A program made the translations under genes and the position numbers. A stretch of 64,000 nucleotides of DNA from Polytrichum commune (lineage: Eukaryota > Streptophyta > Polytrichopsida > Polytrichales > Polytrichaceae), in the NCBI GenBank assembly GCA_950295325.1, contig OX485808.1, forward strand, positions 39,516,527-39,580,526. Reading direction: 5' to 3'. The notes beneath the pieces were generated by a model. That model saw nothing but the letters and a program-made list of their open reading frames with translations, was not told the origin of the DNA and did not search any database. Of the stretch, positions 11,790 through 25,917 are shown piece by piece. Positions within the stretch are counted from its first letter, which is position 1, and each line of letters opens with the position of its first letter.

Positions 11790-14700
11790 ATCCTAAGCTT
11801 TTTCAAACATGTTAAGCCACCAAATCCTTTCCATATGCTCTTCCATACTTTGCACCCATAAAAAATTATTCTCCTAAAGCCCTGAGTATTGTGACTCCTG
11901 AAGGAAACTCCTCTAATGCTTTGCATCATGCATCCTAAGCTCTTTCAAACATGTTAAGCCGCCAAGTCCTTCTCTTATGCTCCTCAATGCTTTGCAATTA
12001 TAAAAACATAACAAATCTTAATCTTTGAACATTGTGACTCATGAAGGAAATTCATCTAACGTTTTGCATTCATGTATGAAAATTTTCTTTTAACATGTTA
12101 AGCCACCAAGTCTTTCCAATATCCTCTTTAATGCTTTGCAACCCTTAAAGTCTAACTCTTCCAAAGCTTTGAGGGTAGTGACTCCCAATGGAAACTCCTC
12201 TAATGCATTGCAATCATTCATCCAAAGTTTCCTCAAGCATGTTAAGCCACCAAGTCCTTCTCATTTATATTTCAATGTTTTGCAACTATGAAAACATAAC
12301 TCTTCTAGATCTTTGAGTGTTGTGACTCCAGAAGGAAACTCCTCCAACGCTTCAAATTCATGCAACCAAAGTTTCTTCAAACATGTTAGGCCTCCAAGTC
12401 CTTATGGTATGCTCCACAATGCTTTGCACTTGTAGAAACATAACTCTTCAAAAGCTTTGAGCGTTGTAATTCCTAATGGAAACTCCTCAAACACTTTGCA
12501 CTCATGCATCCAAAGCTTCTTCAAAAATGTTAAGCCACCAAAGCCTTCCGGTATGCTCTTCAATGCTTTGTACCCGTAAAAACATAATTCTTCTAAAGCT
12601 TTGAGCGTTGTGATTTTAGAAGAAAACTCTTCCAACACTTCGCATTCTTGCATCCAAATTTTCTTCAAACATGTTAAGCCACCAAGTCCTTCCGGTATAT
12701 GTTTCAACATTTTGAAACTGTGAAAAGATATTAATTCTAGAGCCTTAAGCTTCATGACTCCCGAAGCAAACTCCTCCAACGCTTCATAGTCATGCATTAA
12801 AAGTTTCCTTAACCATGTTAAGCCATCAAATCCTTCCGGTACATTTTTCAATGCTTTGCAACTGTGAAAATATAACAATTCTAAAGCTTTAAACACTGTA
12901 ACTCCAGATGACCCTCTTCCAGTGCTTCACATTCATTCATCCAAAGTTTCTTCAAAGATGCGAGGTCCACAAATCTTTCTAGTATTCTCCAGAATGTTTT
13001 ACAACAGCAAAGTATTACTCTTCTAAAGCTTTGAGCGTTGTGACTCCTACAGGTAACTCCTCCAACACTTCGCATTCATGCATCCTAAGCTCTTTCAAAC
13101 ATGTTAAGTTGTCAAGTCCTTCCGGCATTCTCTTCAATGCTTTGCAACCATAAAACCATAACTCTTCTAAAGCCTTGAGCGATGTGACTCCTGATGGAAA
13201 CTCCTCCAACGCTTCACACTCGTGCATCCAAAGTTTCTTCAAACATGTTAAGCCATCAAAGCCTTCTGGTATACTCTTCAATGCTTTGCAACCTTGAAAG
13301 TTTAACAATTCTAAGGATTTGAGTGTCATGAATCCTAATGGAAAGTCCTCTAATACTTTGCAGTCATGCATCCAAAGTTTCTTCAAACATGTCAAGCCAC
13401 CAAGTCCTTCCGGTATGCTTTTCAATGTTTTGCACCCGTAAAAACATAATTCTTCTAAAGCTTTTAGCGTTGTGACTCCAGAAGGAAACTCTTCCAACGC
13501 TTCGCATTCATGCATCCAAAGTTGCTTCAAACATGTTAAGCCACCAAGTCCTTCAGGTATGTTCTTCAATGTTTTGCAACCATGAAAGTTTAACAATTCT
13601 AAGGATTTGAGTGTCATGACTCCTAATGGAAAATCCTCCAATGCTTTGCAGCAATGCATCCAAAGTTTCTTCAAACATGTCAAGCCACCAAGTCCTTCCG
13701 GTATGCTCTTCAATGCTTTGCACCCGTAAAAATGCAATTCTTCTAAAGCTTTGAGCGTTGTGACTCCTGAAGGAAACTCTTCCAACGCTTCACATTCAAA
13801 CATCCAAAGTTTCTTCAAACATGTTAAGCCACCAAGTCCTTCCGGTATGTTTTTCAATGCTTTGCACCTCGAAAAACATAATTCTTCTAAAGCTTTGAGG
13901 GTTGTGACTCCATGAGGAAATTCTTCCAATGCTTCACATTCATGCATCAAAAGTTTCTTCAAACATGTTAAGCCACCAAGTCCTTCCGGTATGTTTTTCA
14001 ATGCTTTGCACCTGGAAAAACATAATTCTTCTAAAGCTTTGAGGGTTGTGACTCCAGAAGGAAATTCTTCCAACGCTTCGCATTCATGCATCCAAAGTTT
14101 TTTCAAACATGTTAGGCCGCCAAGTCCTTCTGGTATGCTCTTCAATGCTTTACATCTATAAAAACATAATTCTTCTAAAGCTTTGAGGGTTGTGACTCCA
14201 GGAGGAAATTCTTCCAACGCTTCGCATTCATGCATCCAAAGTTTCTTCAAACATGTTAAGCCACCAAGCCCTTCCGGTATTCTCTTCAATGTTTGGCACC
14301 CGTGAAAATATAATTCTTGTAAAGTTTTTAGCATTGTGACTCCTAAAGGGAATTCCTCCAACGCTTCGCATTCATGCATCCAAAGTTTTTTCAAACATGT
14401 TAAGCCACCAAGTCCTTCAGGTATGCTCTTCAATGCTTTGCAACCTTGAAAGTTTAACAATTCTAAGGATTTGAGTGTCATGACTCCTAATGGAAAGTCC
14501 TCCAATGCTTTGCAGTAATGCATCCAAAGTTTCTTCAAACATGTCAAACCACCAAGTCCTTCCGGTATGCTCTTCAATGTTTTGCACCCATAAAAACATA
14601 ATTCTTCTAAAGCTTTGAGGGTTGTGACTCCAGAAGGAAATTCTTCCAACGTTTCACATTCATGCATCCAAAGTTGCTTCAAACATGTTAAGCCACCAAG

Positions 14701-14895
14701 TCCTTCGGGTATGCTCTTCAATGCTTTACACCCGTGGAAAAATAAATATTCTAAAGCTTTGAGCGTTGTGACTCCTGAAAGGAACTCATTCAACGTTTCA
14801 CACTCATGCATCCAAAGACTTGTCAAACATGTTAAGCCACCAAGTCCTTCCGGTATACGTTTCAATGCTTTGCAATGGTAAAAAGATAAATTTTT
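11790..14895 (-). pseudogene. LRR array of the copy-A PNL gene, beyond its first stop
   Basis: Directly after the in-frame stop at 14896-14898 the same frame continues for some 625 codons of regular double LRRs (48 aa, 144 nt each) down to a TAA at about 13015-13017. Copy B has a stop at the homologous place (about 33590), after the same residues LKALEE, so this was probably the ancestral end of the protein. From there to 11790 lie older LRR units broken by frameshifts and stops, still recognisable by their core words (PEGLGGLTCLKKL, EALEEFP). Plus-strand frames here are shadows of the repeat. Confidence 0.88.
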
Positions 14896-17800
14896 TTAAG
14901 CTTTGAGTGTTGTGACTCCTAAAGGAAACTCTTCCAACGTTTCACAATCATGCATCAAAAGCATTTTCAAACATGTTAAGCCACCAAGCCCTTCGGGTAT
15001 GCTCTTTAATGCTTTACAACCATTAAAGTCTAACAACTCTAAAGCCTTTAGTGATGTGACTCCTGATGGAAACTCCTCTAGTGCTTTACATTTCGATATT
15101 TTGAGTTTTTTGAGACGTGTCATGCTACAAAGTCCTTCATGTATCTTTTTGAAATTTGGACATCCTAAAATTTGAAATGCTTCTAGTGCTTCAAGCTGTC
15201 CAAATCCTTTTGGTAATTCCTCCAAAGTTTCACAATCTATGATGGATACATCTTGAAGGCAAATGAGATTGGGAAAATCATATGAGAAACACTTCAAATG
15301 CTTCATGTTGCATAATTGAAGTACCCGCAACTGTTGTAGATGATCGTGAGCAACATTCCCAATGTTCTTGATGAATGTTTGCGTTGAAAGGTCATTATGT
15401 TCAATTGAAAAATGAATCATCAATCCTCTAAGGTGCATAGTTTGCCGCATAATATCAAAAAGAGCGCCCACATTGTCACAATTTTGAACACTCAACAATC
15501 GGAGGTCTTCCATGTTATTTACTTTAACATGTGCTTTATATGTGAAATTATGCTCAAGCTTTGTGAACGAAAGGCCTTCTATAGATTTTTTGCTCTGCAC
15601 ATGCAAACAATTTAAGGATATGAATTAGTCTAGTATTGTTATGTTCTTGAAATTCTTAGTTAAAAATATGAACATGCAATTTAATAAAATATATAATTGA
15701 AACAAAAATTAAGAATTGTAATTTGTACAACATACCTTTAAATTACAATGATTGATGAATGTGGACAAAGACAAATCCCAAACTCGGGTCCCTTGGTATT
15801 CGGTTTCTACAAGCATACGACCCATATCTCGTAATTGGTCATGCATGTCTAGAACACCATAGTCATTCACTTTCAACAAAGACTTGTTTTGTAAACTCTC
15901 GAACGTTTTTTGGGCAACATGGACATCATTGTCCAATATTTTAAATAGTGTGTTTCCTCTTATGTGAAAACCTGAGTCTTTGCAAACAAAACAAGATATG
16001 TCCAAGAACATTTTCTTTTCTTCATCATTGAGCTCATCAAAACTAATCTTCAAGGTCTTCCATATTCTTTCATCTATACTTCCATCATGCCTTGCTTTTA
16101 ATAATCTTTGCAAAGTTCGTTCCCATATCCTCAAACGTTTCTCTCCGTGCAAATGGATGCCCATCACCTCCAAACTCAATGGCAGTCCATCACAAGCGCT
16201 CACAATCTTTTCAACTACATGTTCTAAATAGGGCAAGCATGGTTGGTTGGCCCCAAAGGCATGCATGGAAAATAGCTCTTTAGGTTGATCTCCAATAAGG
16301 GTCTGCATATTGACTCTACCAGCCACATGTTCGTATTGTTTCAAAGACTTCCAATCGCGAGTAGTGACAATTAGTTTGCTACCATGTGCACCTCCAAAAA
16401 TGGTATCACCCAATAATTTATTCAATTGATTTGCCTCGGATACATTGTCCATAATAAGAAGAATTTTTATTTTTTTTGATATATCTTCCAAGACGGTCCG
16501 CCATGCTAAATGTGTGATTTCATGGGATGGTTTTACCATATTTTCTAGGTTGAATTGTAGTTGGAACGTACAACTTTCATTTGTGAATTCACTTACAAAA
16601 CATGTCACATCAAATTGGTGGGAGATGTGGTCACTTAAAGCATTTGCCAATGTTGACTTGCCAATTCCACCCATCCCAATAATCCCCAAAATGTCAACAC
16701 GTTGAAGTACCATTTCCATATCCTGTATTTTTCCTTTGAGACCAATCAATTTGGAAGATTTCTTTGTTTGATTGTTGACCTACAATGCAAAATTCTCCAT
16801 AAATTAGTGGTGCATCATAAATGCTATGTCTAATCAAGTCATTCTAGTCTATAAGCAAAGAGGGGGAGGGGGGAGGAGCGCACTCTTCATAACCCATGGA
16901 TGCAAGCACGGTAAAGTGGACAATTCCTAATCCTTGCCTAGTGTTCAGTGAAAGTGTTTATTTTAAAAACATATTGGTCTAAAAAGCCAAGAAAATTATG
17001 ATGACAAAAAAAGTTCCAAGAACATTCAACATATTTTAGAAGATGGTACAAGTGGTGATATTGAAGAAGTTTCCGTCTAAGATTTGCTTAAAGTACGATA
17101 AATTTACATTGAATTGATGGTTTTCCACAAAGTTCTGTGATGTTGCCCTCAAGTAGATAATGAATTCAAGGAATATAAAAGAAAATTCCAACTTCAAAAT
17201 AGTTAAGGTCATGAAATCTACGTCCAAAATCAAACTCAACCATTTGCTTTTGGGCATCACTTTTAATGATAAATATTGAAGATCTCAACTTGATTTTCGA
17301 CATATGAGTATTCAACACAAAAACAAAGGTCACTATGAAAAGATATCCAGTTTAAACAACGCTTTGCTACTACTTTTAGGCATTTGACCAAAAAAATTAT
17401 GGTTTTAGTATACCGGAGCACTTTTTGGTCCACTTTACCATGCTTGCACCCCCACATGAACCAAAATAGTTATGAACGTGAATGGAATATGGGGCATTGT
17501 TGTGCATATTATATATCTTGTTATTTTCCAATTTGTAAAACCAAATACATTACTACTGGGATATTCAAGGTAGAGGCACGTTTACATCTTAGCAAAAATA
17601 CATGAGTCTAGTTGTCTAGCCTACCATTACTACACACACATAGACCTATGCATGCCATTTAGTCCCCACCCCCACCCCCCCCCCCTTTTGGTGGGGTTGG
17701 TTCTTTTGCAATATAAATTGTAAACTCTTATCTCTTAACATCATTGTCTAACATTAATATATATAAACATGGTTCATCTCACACACACACAATTAAGTTC

Positions 17801-19574
17801 TTATCTCAAACTATTTCCAAAACATTAGAAAACTTTAACAACACAATGCTTACCTTGTATAGCACATCATTTGATAATGTGGTGTTTAAATTTTCTTGGA
17901 CACTTGGTAATGAGGTGGTAAACTTATTAAATTCCCAAACTTTGCACAATAAACATGACACCCATTTGTTAAAGATGACAAATATTTGCCATATTGAGAA
18001 AAGTTGACATACACCACCATAGAATGGCCATTCAAACCTTTGCCACCAAAGCATTGGATGCCTTATAGAACTATTGTGAAATGTGGACTCTTTGACATGC
18101 GGTTTTATATCATAGAAGGCCTTCAACATTGCCTCACTCTTCAAATTTGTTAACCTCTCATAGATGTCAAGAAATGTGGGCCTCTTTGAATAATCCAAAC
18201 ACCAACAACCATGTATTAATGACTTCAATCCATTTGAACAAGTCTTTGGTAGCTCTGGTCTCCTCCCATCATTTATAATCTTCACATACTCACGATATGA
18301 AAACCCCTCAAATGCCTTTCTCCTTGACAAAATCTCACAGCACATCATGCCAAAACTAAAAACATCAGTTTTGAATGCATCCACCTTTGAATGTCTTTTT
18401 TCAAAAGCCTCAGGTGCCAAATAACCACATGTACCATACACATCTTCACCTGTAGGAATTTCTTCAAAATTCTTCACTTGCACTTTTGAAATACCAAAAT
18501 CCACCAACTTCACATGCACATCTTCTAAATTAGTCACCACGACATTCCTAGGCTTTAAGTCACGATGTGCAACTTTCATATCATGAAGGTAACACATACC
18601 ACTTGCAATTTGTAACATAATTTCAATCGCACTTGCTTCTGAGGATGCACTTTGTTTTTTCAAAAGACATGATAAATCCATTATGCCTCGTTCCATGACA
18701 ATTTCAAAAGCCTTACTTTCTTCCTCAAAGTGCTTTTGTGTTCTAAGGCCACAACAAAACAACTTGATGATGTTTGGATGATCCAATCCTCCCAAAATAC
18801 AAGCTTCTTTCCGGACAACATCTTCATGCTTTGCATCATGAACTTTAATGACCTTTGTCACACTGTCGTGCTTCAACCAATTTGTTCGATATACACATCC
18901 CCCTGCACCTCCACCCAAAGGCAAAATAGGTGGCCTTCCATATTCAGGCTGGGGATATTCAGTAGGGAAAATAATGCTATCCAGTCACCTCCTTCAGCTC
19001 TTTGTAATCCTTCAATTCGACCCACTAAATAATGCACAAGTGTACGTTCCCCGATCGTGCACGAATCCAAGTGCTTCAAAAGTCTATCAGATAATGACTT
19101 TTGGTCCGCCTTAATTTCATCCATAAATGTTGGGTAGAATGTGACACACTTTTCAATCTCATTGATGTCTCCAATGTAACTTGGAAAGCAATATCGAAAT
19201 ATGTTGCATAGGGAATGGAAATAACACTCCAAATCCACGAGGAATTCCCTAAACGACTCTTTGTTGTTGATTTGCATCACCGCAACATGACACCAATCAT
19301 CATTGCAACATTCTTCAACCAAAACCATTGCTTTGCTGACAATTTGAAATAACTCCTTTTCCACTTGCTGAAACGATCCTTCTTTCAAGCAACTGACATC
19401 CCTTTGACACACATGGTGGATCTTCTTGATCATGTCCACACCTTTCTGGAAGTTGTCTATCAAGTTTTTGCATTGTCTTTTATTCAAAGCTTCTTTCTCA
19501 AACCATGATTTTGCAGCCTTTTGTATACTTCTCTCTGACAGTAATAGAAAGCTTGCCATTGTAGGAGTTCTCAT
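14896..19574 (-). pseudogene. PNL immune receptor gene, copy A (kinase-NB-ARC-LRR), broken
   Basis: Exon 1 (19574-17854) encodes an N-terminal helical domain and a protein kinase, exon 2 (16779-15736) the NB-ARC, and exon 3 (from 15594) the LRRs. Splice sites match copy B exactly. Exon 1 is 1,721 nt against 1,722 in copy B: one base is missing near 18985 (CCAGTCACC against CCAATTCACC), shifting the frame in the linker before the kinase glycine loop. The kinase frame beyond the shift keeps HRDLKPRN, DFG and APE. NB-ARC is open, with GMGGIGKST, LLIMDNV, GLPL and MHD. Exon 3 stops at 14896-14898, where a Leu TTA has become TAA, after only 232 LRR residues. Either lesion alone would remove normal function. 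A truncated 1-200 aa helical-domain product remains possible. Confidence 0.9.
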
Positions 19575-20246
19575 GTAATCTCTTTAAACAGCGGCAAGGA
19601 CCGGGATATCAAGAAAACTATAGAATATGTTGTGGCTGCTTCAACAGAATTATGATGATAGCTTACATGTGGATGTTATCTACAGATAATAAGAGCTTTG
19701 CACCTTGAATCCTGTAAAAGTCACAAGTTAGTAGCAATTGAATGAGAGCAATGTTCCCGATACAATAAAATAATCTTGCAGATACTCCTAAGATAGATCT
19801 TAATTGAAGATGTTGGAAAAAAAAAGAATGCACACAAGATGAGACAAAGCATCTACCGCAAGGAACTAATTCATATATTTAAACTCAAATAGCATTTGTT
19901 ACAGTTTGAGAGACAACTTCTTGCATTGTATCATACACAACTAAAGAAAATGCATTCGTGACTTAAATATTGATTGTACGTGGAACTGGACAATTGTTGT
20001 GTTCAATGTGGAGATTTAGTAAAATTGGTTTATCCAGTTTTCATTCCAAAAAATAATCAATAACCTACACAACAAGCAAATTGTTTTGCTTGAGCTACTG
20101 TAAATGTCATGAACTTGAGCTACTATAAGTGTTTGGAAATCATTGCTTCTCTCATGGATTGTGTCCAAAGGAAATTAAGGGTGTGGCGTCTATGTATGCA
20201 AACTGCCACCTCCAGTATTGATTTTGAGTCGGATTTTTAGGGAATC
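19575..20246. other. short spacer 5' of copy-A PNL
   Basis: This should contain the PNL promoter and 5' leader. It is nearly identical to 42644-43314. A CTGTAAAA acceptor-like site near 19710 (minus strand) may join a leader exon to the PNL start. No other gene is seen. Confidence 0.4.
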
Positions 20247-23200
20247 CTAACAACGAAGATTGACTTGTTGCAAAAGTGTGCCTTTAGTGCTCCAAGCAGC
20301 ATCTAATTGCTCTTTATTCAAAATATTGTTTCCAATATAATGATATTGAAATACTAATAGGCTTGCCTAAGGGTTCCTAGAAGGATTACAAATCTCAACA
20401 AAATTGATAATGTTCTGTCAATGATTGTAGATATACTCAACAATCTTGGACACAGAGAATGTGATATTCTTTGGAAAGGAGATCATGTACCTATGACGGT
20501 GAGCCCTCATCCTTCTCATCCTTCAATTCCTAAATTTCTCAGAAGACATCCTTAATCATTCCCCGCTGTGCAACCTTGCTGCTCCTCAACATGATGCCAA
20601 CGGATCTCCATGGTATAGTTGTTGCAGTAAGAGAACCACCGTTAAAAATGTTTCAAAGCCCAACTAAGGGCATGGTCGCAGTCGGAAGTCAATGCACTTG
20701 CTACTGTCTCTCTACACACCATAGGAGTCCAAATTTCAGCAAATGAGAGATCACAAGACAAACAAAGTCGAGATGCTTGACAACTTAGAGCAACTTGGCA
20801 ACTTGAAAAATGATCTACCTGCATTTCATCAATCTGGAGAGAATTACAACAAGATGAATAATCATGAGTAGGAATGAAGCTTTGTAAACACATGTCAAGA
20901 TTTGTAAGACAAAGGTCACTGCTTCAAAACTTCTTATTTAGACTGCCCTTAAAACTTGGTGATACAAACTGTCTCCATAAATAACTATATGCAAGTGTGA
21001 AATTAGAGATCGTTGGGCTGCCAGCTGACACGCTTCAGAATATCTGCACCTATCACAAGACGTGAAGCACCGCAACCAAGATCATCAACCTATAATTTGC
21101 TTGAGCACTACAACAAGACCAATGGTATGGGAAAAGGCATGATATATTATGAGTAGGAGTAGAGAATGCTAACAACGCTATTCAGACTACTAACAATAGT
21201 TGATAGCTTTGGCTTGGGTAAGGAACCTGGGCATTATTCTAGCGATCAAGTGCTCAAGGTAAGAATTTCTACTGACCAAGTCCTCACATCCTCCATAAAA
21301 ATCCAGAATCGCCAAATGGAGCTCAGAATGTACAATCACACCTAATACATGCTTGTCTATACACCTTGATTAATGGACAAGAAACAAACATCCATGCCTG
21401 ACAGAAGCCTATATTGTCATTGAACCAAAAACTCTATCAACTTGTCATCAGTGTATTTTTTCATTATGTCTTAGGCGACTTGAATTGATCTTCTTTACTG
21501 CTACTTTGACCTAGACATCAGATTCCTACCTACACATTAACCCCTGACAACCTCAAAAACATCATGTAATCCTGGTTACTAATAATCTTATTGCTATGGA
21601 CGATGCTCTCATGGCAAATGACCATTTTCCAACTTCAAGCACCTTATGATCCCCCAATATTTCAACTCGTCCAGAATATAGAAAATGCAACATATCACAA
21701 ATTGTTCAGCATTGCATCCCTAAAGATTTGAGAGTTTGTACATTGTGATGATTTGAGTGAGGATCAGGATGAGAAACCAATTGACATCATACAGTGTTTT
21801 CATCTAAGGAAGATGACACTATTTTCTTGACTGTTGATAACAACATGTCTGGAAGTGAGGACATGCCACATCTTTGTATAATGTAATGTTTCAAATTTTG
21901 TGTTCAAGGTCCCAAATCTCACCTAAACTACTAGTCATTTCTTGAACAAATTGTTGTTCATTGATTTCTTTGCTGTATTTTGATTGCCTTGTAATTCCTG
22001 TTGTAGACAAAACCTCGTTAAAGTTTGTCAAATTTTACAAGAGCTAGAGAACATTGAAAGTTGCAAACACACTAGAGAGCCATGGTAGAAAAATATAATT
22101 CAAGACTTCTACAAACGCATATCATCTTGATTGGCATCCATGAAGCCCACATGAACTTAAAATTTGACAAGACCTGGTGTTCAAGTGTTGCAGCACACAG
22201 ACGAGCTTAAGCTGCGAATTGCCATTAACGTGTCTAGAACCATGTACATCTCCGCAGTGAAAACACAAGATATTGGCAGACATAGATTGATGAACTTGTG
22301 CTCCACGTTTGACTACATCAGTAAGCCTTAGATGTGCTATAGTTAGAGCTGAAAATGTAAACTGACATGGAAAAGCCACAACGATTTAAGGAATTGGGCT
22401 TCATATCATGATGCAAACCTCATCCGGACCTATTCAGCAGAAATATACGTCAACCTTGTTTGACTGACAGAACTATAAACAGAGGCCCCATCAACGACAG
22501 ACGCATACATTTTCAGTCCAACTAAACTATTGTCCAACACTATGATGGATATGCGGAGGAAGTGGGAGCAATTAAGAGTTCACCAAGAAGGGTTGGGGAA
22601 GAAGGTTTAGTTGAAAACTTACCATTTTCAAAAGAAGAAAAGTTTGCTCATACGCTGGATCAGCCGGGTATGTCATTGTTCCTGATAAGTTCACAAGGAA
22701 ATTCAGTATCCGCTGTAAAAATGACATGACAAATGGCACTTAGACAACCCGCCAAAGCTTTAGCATCCTTGAAGATTCTTGAGCTACTCGGTAAGAAATC
22801 CCAAGTACATGGTTTGAGAGACTGGTCCGAAATTGGAATACACAGAACGCACTGCTCATAGCGAGTCATGCATACAACTCTCTTACATTATTTCGATCCT
22901 AACTCTCTTCAAAATTTTGAGGCGTGGATCAAGGTTTAATACAAAAACTCGAGATTGGCAGCTCGAATACAATAGATATTCGTTCAAACTAGACACGTTT
23001 TGAAACCTTCCTACACTTCCTGCCCTACCATGCTCATCCCCGCTCACAAACTTCCCCTCGCACCTCTTTTAAAAAAAATGAAATCGGCAAACCGGAAATG
23101 GCCGATGTCAATGAGGAGCTGAATAAATCTGATTCTGCTCCAAAAACATAACGTCTAAAGACTGAAACTTGGCATGCCAATCCACCACCTACGCACACAG

Positions 23201-23778
23201 GAGTGTTTCATCTCTGTGCTAGAGGGGTAGCATATTACGTAAAACTCACTTTCTGTTGCAATTTGTGCTCCCACGGCATACATGGTTTACTTCTGCGGAT
23301 GCCTCTGACGGTATTGAGAGTCTTCGAACCACCTATGCCCGATTCTTTGATATTTCACAAAAAGCCTTGCAAGATGTGTGAAGAGGTTCCTAAATTCTGA
23401 ACATCAAAATCTCAAATCGTAAATCTTCGGATCCATTGAGAAATAAGAGTAATCGATCAACTAAGGATACATCTCACAAAAGATTCTACTCTGACTCTGG
23501 TTCCCAATTTGAACAATTCATCAAATCAAGCCCACCTGTTGGGGAATAAGAAGCACAGTGTTCGTTTCGTTTCGTTTGCCACGATTTGTTGATCGCCTCC
23601 CAACCACAGGTAGAGTAGTGACAGTTACTAAGTAGCGACATACAGCAGGGACCACCACATGGACGTGAAAGTGAGCAGAGACAGAGAGAGAAGAAGAGCT
23701 GGCTCTTCTAACACAACCCTGTCGGAAGGCTGAAGCGTTGAAAGAGCAAGGTGAGAGAGACGAAATCGTAGCCGTCAA
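20247..23778 (-). pseudogene. candidate multi-exon gene remnant upstream of PNL, copy A
   Basis: Minus-strand segments here align with the candidate gene at 43315-46930 in copy B. The exon at 20366-20247 (40 codons including TAG, behind a CTTAG acceptor) differs from its partner at seven codons, three of them silently and most others conservatively. In contrast, the segment at about 21590-21890 has two stops where copy B reads Trp (TGG to TGA) and Ser (TCA to TGA). The frame in 20642-20893 also ends early relative to B. I read this as a once-coding gene that is decaying in copy A. The family is not recognised with any confidence. Confidence 0.3.
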
Positions 23779-24244
23779 TCAGAGAATCTCAGCCATTGCG
23801 ATGAGGACAGCTGGCCTATGCTTCCGAGAAACCAGGTCTGTGCAGACTCATCAGTCCCGACTTCGAATCCGACTATGGAATTAAATTACTTCTTAAATGA
23901 AAAGTTAAAAATAAATGATGACGGCCCTTCCACGCAAACACAAAAGGGACCCAGACAACGCGACCACAGTCAGGCTAACTCCGAACCTTGACAATTTAAT
24001 GGCACATTTCGGGAATGGCAAAGAGTCATATTATTGGAAACCTACAACAATATGTGTAATTAAGTTGCCTTTGTGACTAGGTTGCCTCTTCACTCATGCA
24101 AAATAAATGTGGGTCAAAATCATATTATAAAATTTTATAATTATGTTGATTGATACGTATAGAACTATTTTTTTAATGCATGTTATGCAATTTTTGTGGT
24201 GACTATACTCAAAATAGTGTGGAAATATGATATATTCGTGTTGG

Positions 24245-25917
24245 TGTGAGCCCAAATTGATACCCACATTGGTTGTTAACACTTGTAAAACATTACAAGT
24301 GGTGTTTTGGTGATTTATGATTATTCACAAAAATATAAAAAGAGTGAAGCTTGAAGAAAGCTTAGTTTGAAGCATTAGGCTTTTGTGGAGTGGATTTAAG
24401 TAGGAGAAGAACAAACCGTGGTAAAGTGTGGTAGGTAAAAAGCCAAGGTTAGTTAAATGTTTGAATTAGGATCTTTGTTGATCATTTGAGGGAAGAAGGC
24501 TTAGGAGATAGGATTAGAGCCTACAAAGTAGGAGGAGATCTCGAGGGCTTATCATGAGCCTTGAGGGTGCTCACCCCCTCAAACTCATTATATAATTCCT
24601 CATTCTTTCCTCACTCATCCTCTCTTCCCTTCGTGCTCCAAGGCACCCCACGTGTTATAAGTGTGGGTGTGTTGGAAGCAAGATTGGAGCGCATGTGTGT
24701 GCTTAGTTTTTAGTTGGAGAGCCAATGCTAGTTGGCCTTGAAGAGGGCTTAACCTCTTGTTAGAATTAGTTTTGGTGTAAATAATTTTAAGATATTTTAT
24801 GGCTTCAAGTTGTAGTACTTGAGTTCATATTTTTTGGATATTTCTTGAGTAGTCTAGGTTGTAAGCGCTATAACTTCTGAGCAGAAGAAGATACTTCGTT
24901 GAAATTTAGAAGGTTAATAAACAACTTGTTTATATGAACATGGTTAAAATTTGAGGATGTTTGGAGTACTGGAGCAGCAGTTATGACATTCTGAACTTTG
25001 CCTACATTTTCGAGCTAAAATGGGCATAACTCCTAGACAAAGGCTTGGAAACGCATGAAATTTTGAGGGATGCTTTGTTCTTAAGTTTCCTAGTTGTGGT
25101 ACAAATTTCAAGTCATTCCGAATAGATGAGAAGGAGATATATCATTCTGAAGTGTTTTCAAGAGTTGCAGACTAAAAAGGCCATAACGTTTTGGCAGAAA
25201 ATGAAAATAGTTTGAAATTTCAGGGGGTCATAAACAATTAGTTTTTTGTGATTGCTCCCAAAATTTGAAGTTTTTTGGAGCCTGTGATAGGAAGTTATGA
25301 CATTCTGAAATCTGGGTAGACTAACACACTAAAATGGTCATAACAGTCGGACAGAAAATGGGATAGGCTCACAAATTGGTGAGATGTTTTTTTCTTTGTC
25401 TCCCTAGTTACAGATAAAATTTCAGGACATTCCGAGAAGTAATGGGAAAATTACACTATTAGCTAGTAAAGTCTAGGGGAACAAAGGAAATTTGTTTGGT
25501 TCCATTAGGGATAACCATTAGTTCATTAAACCAATATAGTGATTGAAGCGTGAGGAGAAACTACAATAAGTAACAAGTATTTATCAATACTTAAACTTAT
25601 GTAATTCATGGAATCAATAAGCGAGAACTCATGTAGTAGTGTGGAGTCGACGGCAAGGACTCGCTTCACAAGAGGGATATCTTTGAAGGCATGCGTGGCC
25701 GAAGCAGCCGGGTGGACTTTAGAGAAGTATAAGGATGTGACATTACCCGAGATTAAAGATGGTAAGAAGACATAGTATAGACTTGGCTAAGTTGTGTATA
25801 TTCCAACGATAGATTGGAATCATACATTGTGTTACAAAGAGAGAAATCTCTACATGTCATTATAAACTTCTCCATTCGGGCTATGACGAAATTGAAGGGT
25901 GGAGGTTTTTTGTGACA
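24245..25917. mobile_element. solo LTR of an LTR retrotransposon
   Basis: The element begins TGTGAGCCCAAATTG and ends TTTTTTGTGACA (TG...CA), and is bounded by a perfect 5-bp target-site duplication GTTGG at 24240-24244 and 25918-25922. Copy B of the segmental duplication has the empty site at about 47535-47545 (CGTGTTGGGTGACCTAATTA), which fixes both ends independently. It is 1,673 bp long, has no internal region, primer-binding site or polyprotein, and contains a TATA-like ATTATATAATT at about 24587-24597. It is therefore a solo LTR left by recombination between two LTRs, inserted after the duplication. Strand cannot be set with confidence, although the TATA-like site suggests plus. Confidence 0.92.

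Noticed and set aside
11790-15000. Regularly spaced repeats that could suggest a CRISPR array
   Set aside because: Direct repeats without unique spacers, coding for LRRs, in a plant nuclear genome.
15759-16705. Plus-strand frames across the NB-ARC exon, repeated at 38785-39731
   Set aside because: Antisense shadows of the conserved NB-ARC sequence in both copies.
23855-23880. TTCGAATCC word resembling a tRNA T-arm
   Set aside because: No matching D-arm, anticodon arm or acceptor stem around it, in either copy.
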